From Mycteria americana (taxonomy: Eukaryota > Chordata > Aves > Ciconiiformes > Ciconiidae), in contig NC_134372.1 in the NCBI RefSeq assembly GCF_035582795.1, positions 36,202,316 through 36,266,315 of the forward strand: a stretch of 64,000 nucleotides of DNA. The letters run 5' to 3'. The translations under genes and the position numbers were made by a program. Shown here one piece after another: positions 62,701-64,000 of this stretch. Each line of letters starts with the position of its first letter. Position 1 is the first letter of the stretch. The notes under the pieces are model-generated. The model saw nothing but the letters and a program-made list of their open reading frames with translations, had not been told where the DNA came from and did no database searches.

Positions 62701-63869
62701 GAAGATTTCACTCTGCTTATGGATCTAAGAAAATCAATGATAATATTTTGAGAGTTGTGTTATCAACTATGACGTTCATTTTTTCAGCACATTTATAGAT
62801 TGCTTTCCTGAATCATCCTCAGAAAACCTGTAATTTGCATCTTGGGTCAGCATTGTTAAGTGTGCTGCTCCATGCTTTCAGTTGCCTTTTATTGCAGAAT
62901 TTACTACCATATATATGTTTACTATTTTGAAGTACAAGTAAACAATATCATCAAACCTGACATTTATATGCCAGCTACTTCATGCAGGAGCTGATTTCTG
63001 ACCATCTTCAGAATGGCACTGGTCCATTAAAAGACTATTTCCAGCCGAATTTAAGTATTTAAGAATGTCTTCACAAAAGAAGGCTTTTTAGAGGGAGTGT
63101 AGTTGCGTGTTTTGCACACAAAGGGAAATCCCTGCAGCAGCTGAAATGCTGTATCTTGCAAAGTCCTCTGAAAAGCCCGGTGTCTACCATGGGAATAATT
63201 TGTCTAAGTTCACCAAGCCATTTCTGTCTTGAGAAGTAACATGTAGCATGAGCCTTATTTACATTTTGGATAGCGAAGCAGCAGAAGGGATGTTCTTCAC
63301 CTGCCTTGTCCCTTGTCAGGGATCGAAGATACGACAGAATCCTGGTGGTCAAGCCGTCTTTCAGGAGTGTTGACTCTTGGTAGGAACACAAAGTTCACGT
63401 GAAAATCAGAATTAATTAAACTTTTGCCTATTTATGTCAGCTCAAACCAAGGTTGTGAATCCTTTATTACAACTGATACTTTGAAGAATTTGCCTCTTAC
63501 AAAGTGTAAACTGGATTTTCAGTTATTTTTCTAAATATTGATGGTGGTATAACTGTTGAGCCTGAACATGGAGTGAGATATGTCAAGTCCTAGTGAAAGA
63601 ACTGGTTCTTTGCACCATAAAAAATTCAAATTCAGAAGGGGACATGCACAATCTAAAATGATCATGTCCCTATTTTCATACACGTTATTCTAAGATAATC
63701 TAGCTATTATGTTTGTCATCCCAAGTCTTTTATAAATAAGCTGTGATATGTGTTTAAGAGTAAAATAGTTTATTTTTCTGTATTTTTTGTGTGTTGTTGA
63801 ACTACTAGCAGAAAAACAATGACTCTTTACTTTAGATATGAAATTGAATCAACTTGAATTTGTCAACAG
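59786..63869 (+). other. URI1: URI1 intron 2
   Basis: 4,084-base phase 2 intron from GTAAGTG to TCAACAG. AT-rich throughout, with a slightly more GC-rich stretch near 61.1-61.9 kb. No repeat family, RNA gene or additional exon was recognised. Confidence 0.85.
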
Positions 63870-63948
63870 GAAGAAGGTGGAGAGCGATTATGAGGCTCTT
63901 CAGGAACGACTCCGTACGTTGCCCGATAAACTGTCCTACGATATCATG
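63870..63948 (+). CDS. URI1: URI1 exon 3 (prefoldin-like coiled coil)
   Basis: Third coding exon, 79 nt, preceded by TTTGTCAACAG and followed by the donor GTATGTAC. Its first G completes the Trp codon begun in exon 2. It then encodes KKVESDYEALQERL and ends LRTLPDKLSYDIM. The TLPDKLSYxIM stretch is a hallmark of URI1 across vertebrates and is the strongest single identifier in the window. The residues form the end of the N-terminal prefoldin alpha-like helix before the beta-hairpin region, which must be encoded by exons outside the window. The exon ends in phase 0. The acceptor has a weak pyrimidine tract for a constitutive exon. The protein here is partial: prefoldin core, RPB5-binding and acidic C-terminal parts are not in view. 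Confidence 0.95.
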
Positions 63949-64000
63949 GTATGTACGCTGTAGAGTTCAGAGAAGGAAATGGGCTAACATTTTTCGTAAC
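63949..64000 (+). other. URI1: Start of URI1 intron 3
   Basis: Begins with the donor GTATGTACG directly after the ATG codon ending exon 3 and runs off the window edge. Confidence 0.85.

Overview
The window is nuclear DNA from a bird. Three things show this. It holds a CR1 LINE 3' end finishing in the diagnostic CCATTCTATGATTCTG tail (27811-28050). It holds a solo LTR of the ERVL-like type common in neoavian genomes (53180-53779). It also holds the first three coding exons of a vertebrate gene that I recognise as URI1. I think a non-galliform bird more likely than chicken, because I associate this LTR family with Neoaves; that is inference. From known vertebrate synteny (CCNE1 - URI1 - ZNF536) the left side should face CCNE1, but no CCNE1 exon is visible here.

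Layout. Positions 1-46.1 kb are intergenic. I could not support any protein-coding gene there. It holds GC-rich islets (3.2-4.2, 5.4-5.9, 7.5-8.1, 16.3-16.7 and especially 18.5-20.4 kb), AT-rich blocks dense in TAATTA-type motifs that look like conserved non-coding elements (4.2-5.3, 16.7-17.0, 30.8-31.0, 33.4-34.5 kb), several old MIR/L2-like fragments, one CR1 fragment and microsatellites. Positions 46.18-47.40 kb are a strong CpG island containing URI1 exon 1. From 47.0 kb to the end the window lies inside URI1: intron 1 (12.75 kb), a 35-nt exon 2, intron 2 (4.08 kb), exon 3 and the first bases of intron 3.

The three URI1 exons join in frame (72 + 35 + 79 = 186 nt, 62 codons) and encode the short N-terminal leader plus the start of the prefoldin-like coiled coil. 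URI1 is an unconventional prefoldin that works with the R2TP/prefoldin-like chaperone complex and binds the RNA polymerase subunit RPB5. The rest of the gene lies beyond the right edge.

I found no clear sign of a novel biological system. The most interesting items are the URI1 microexon, the orphan GC-rich island with a 49-bp higher-order minisatellite at 19.8-20.0 kb, the ERVL-like solo LTR with a perfect 5-bp target duplication, and the AT-rich candidate enhancers upstream of URI1. Most long open frames in GC-rich DNA here are stop-poor artefacts.
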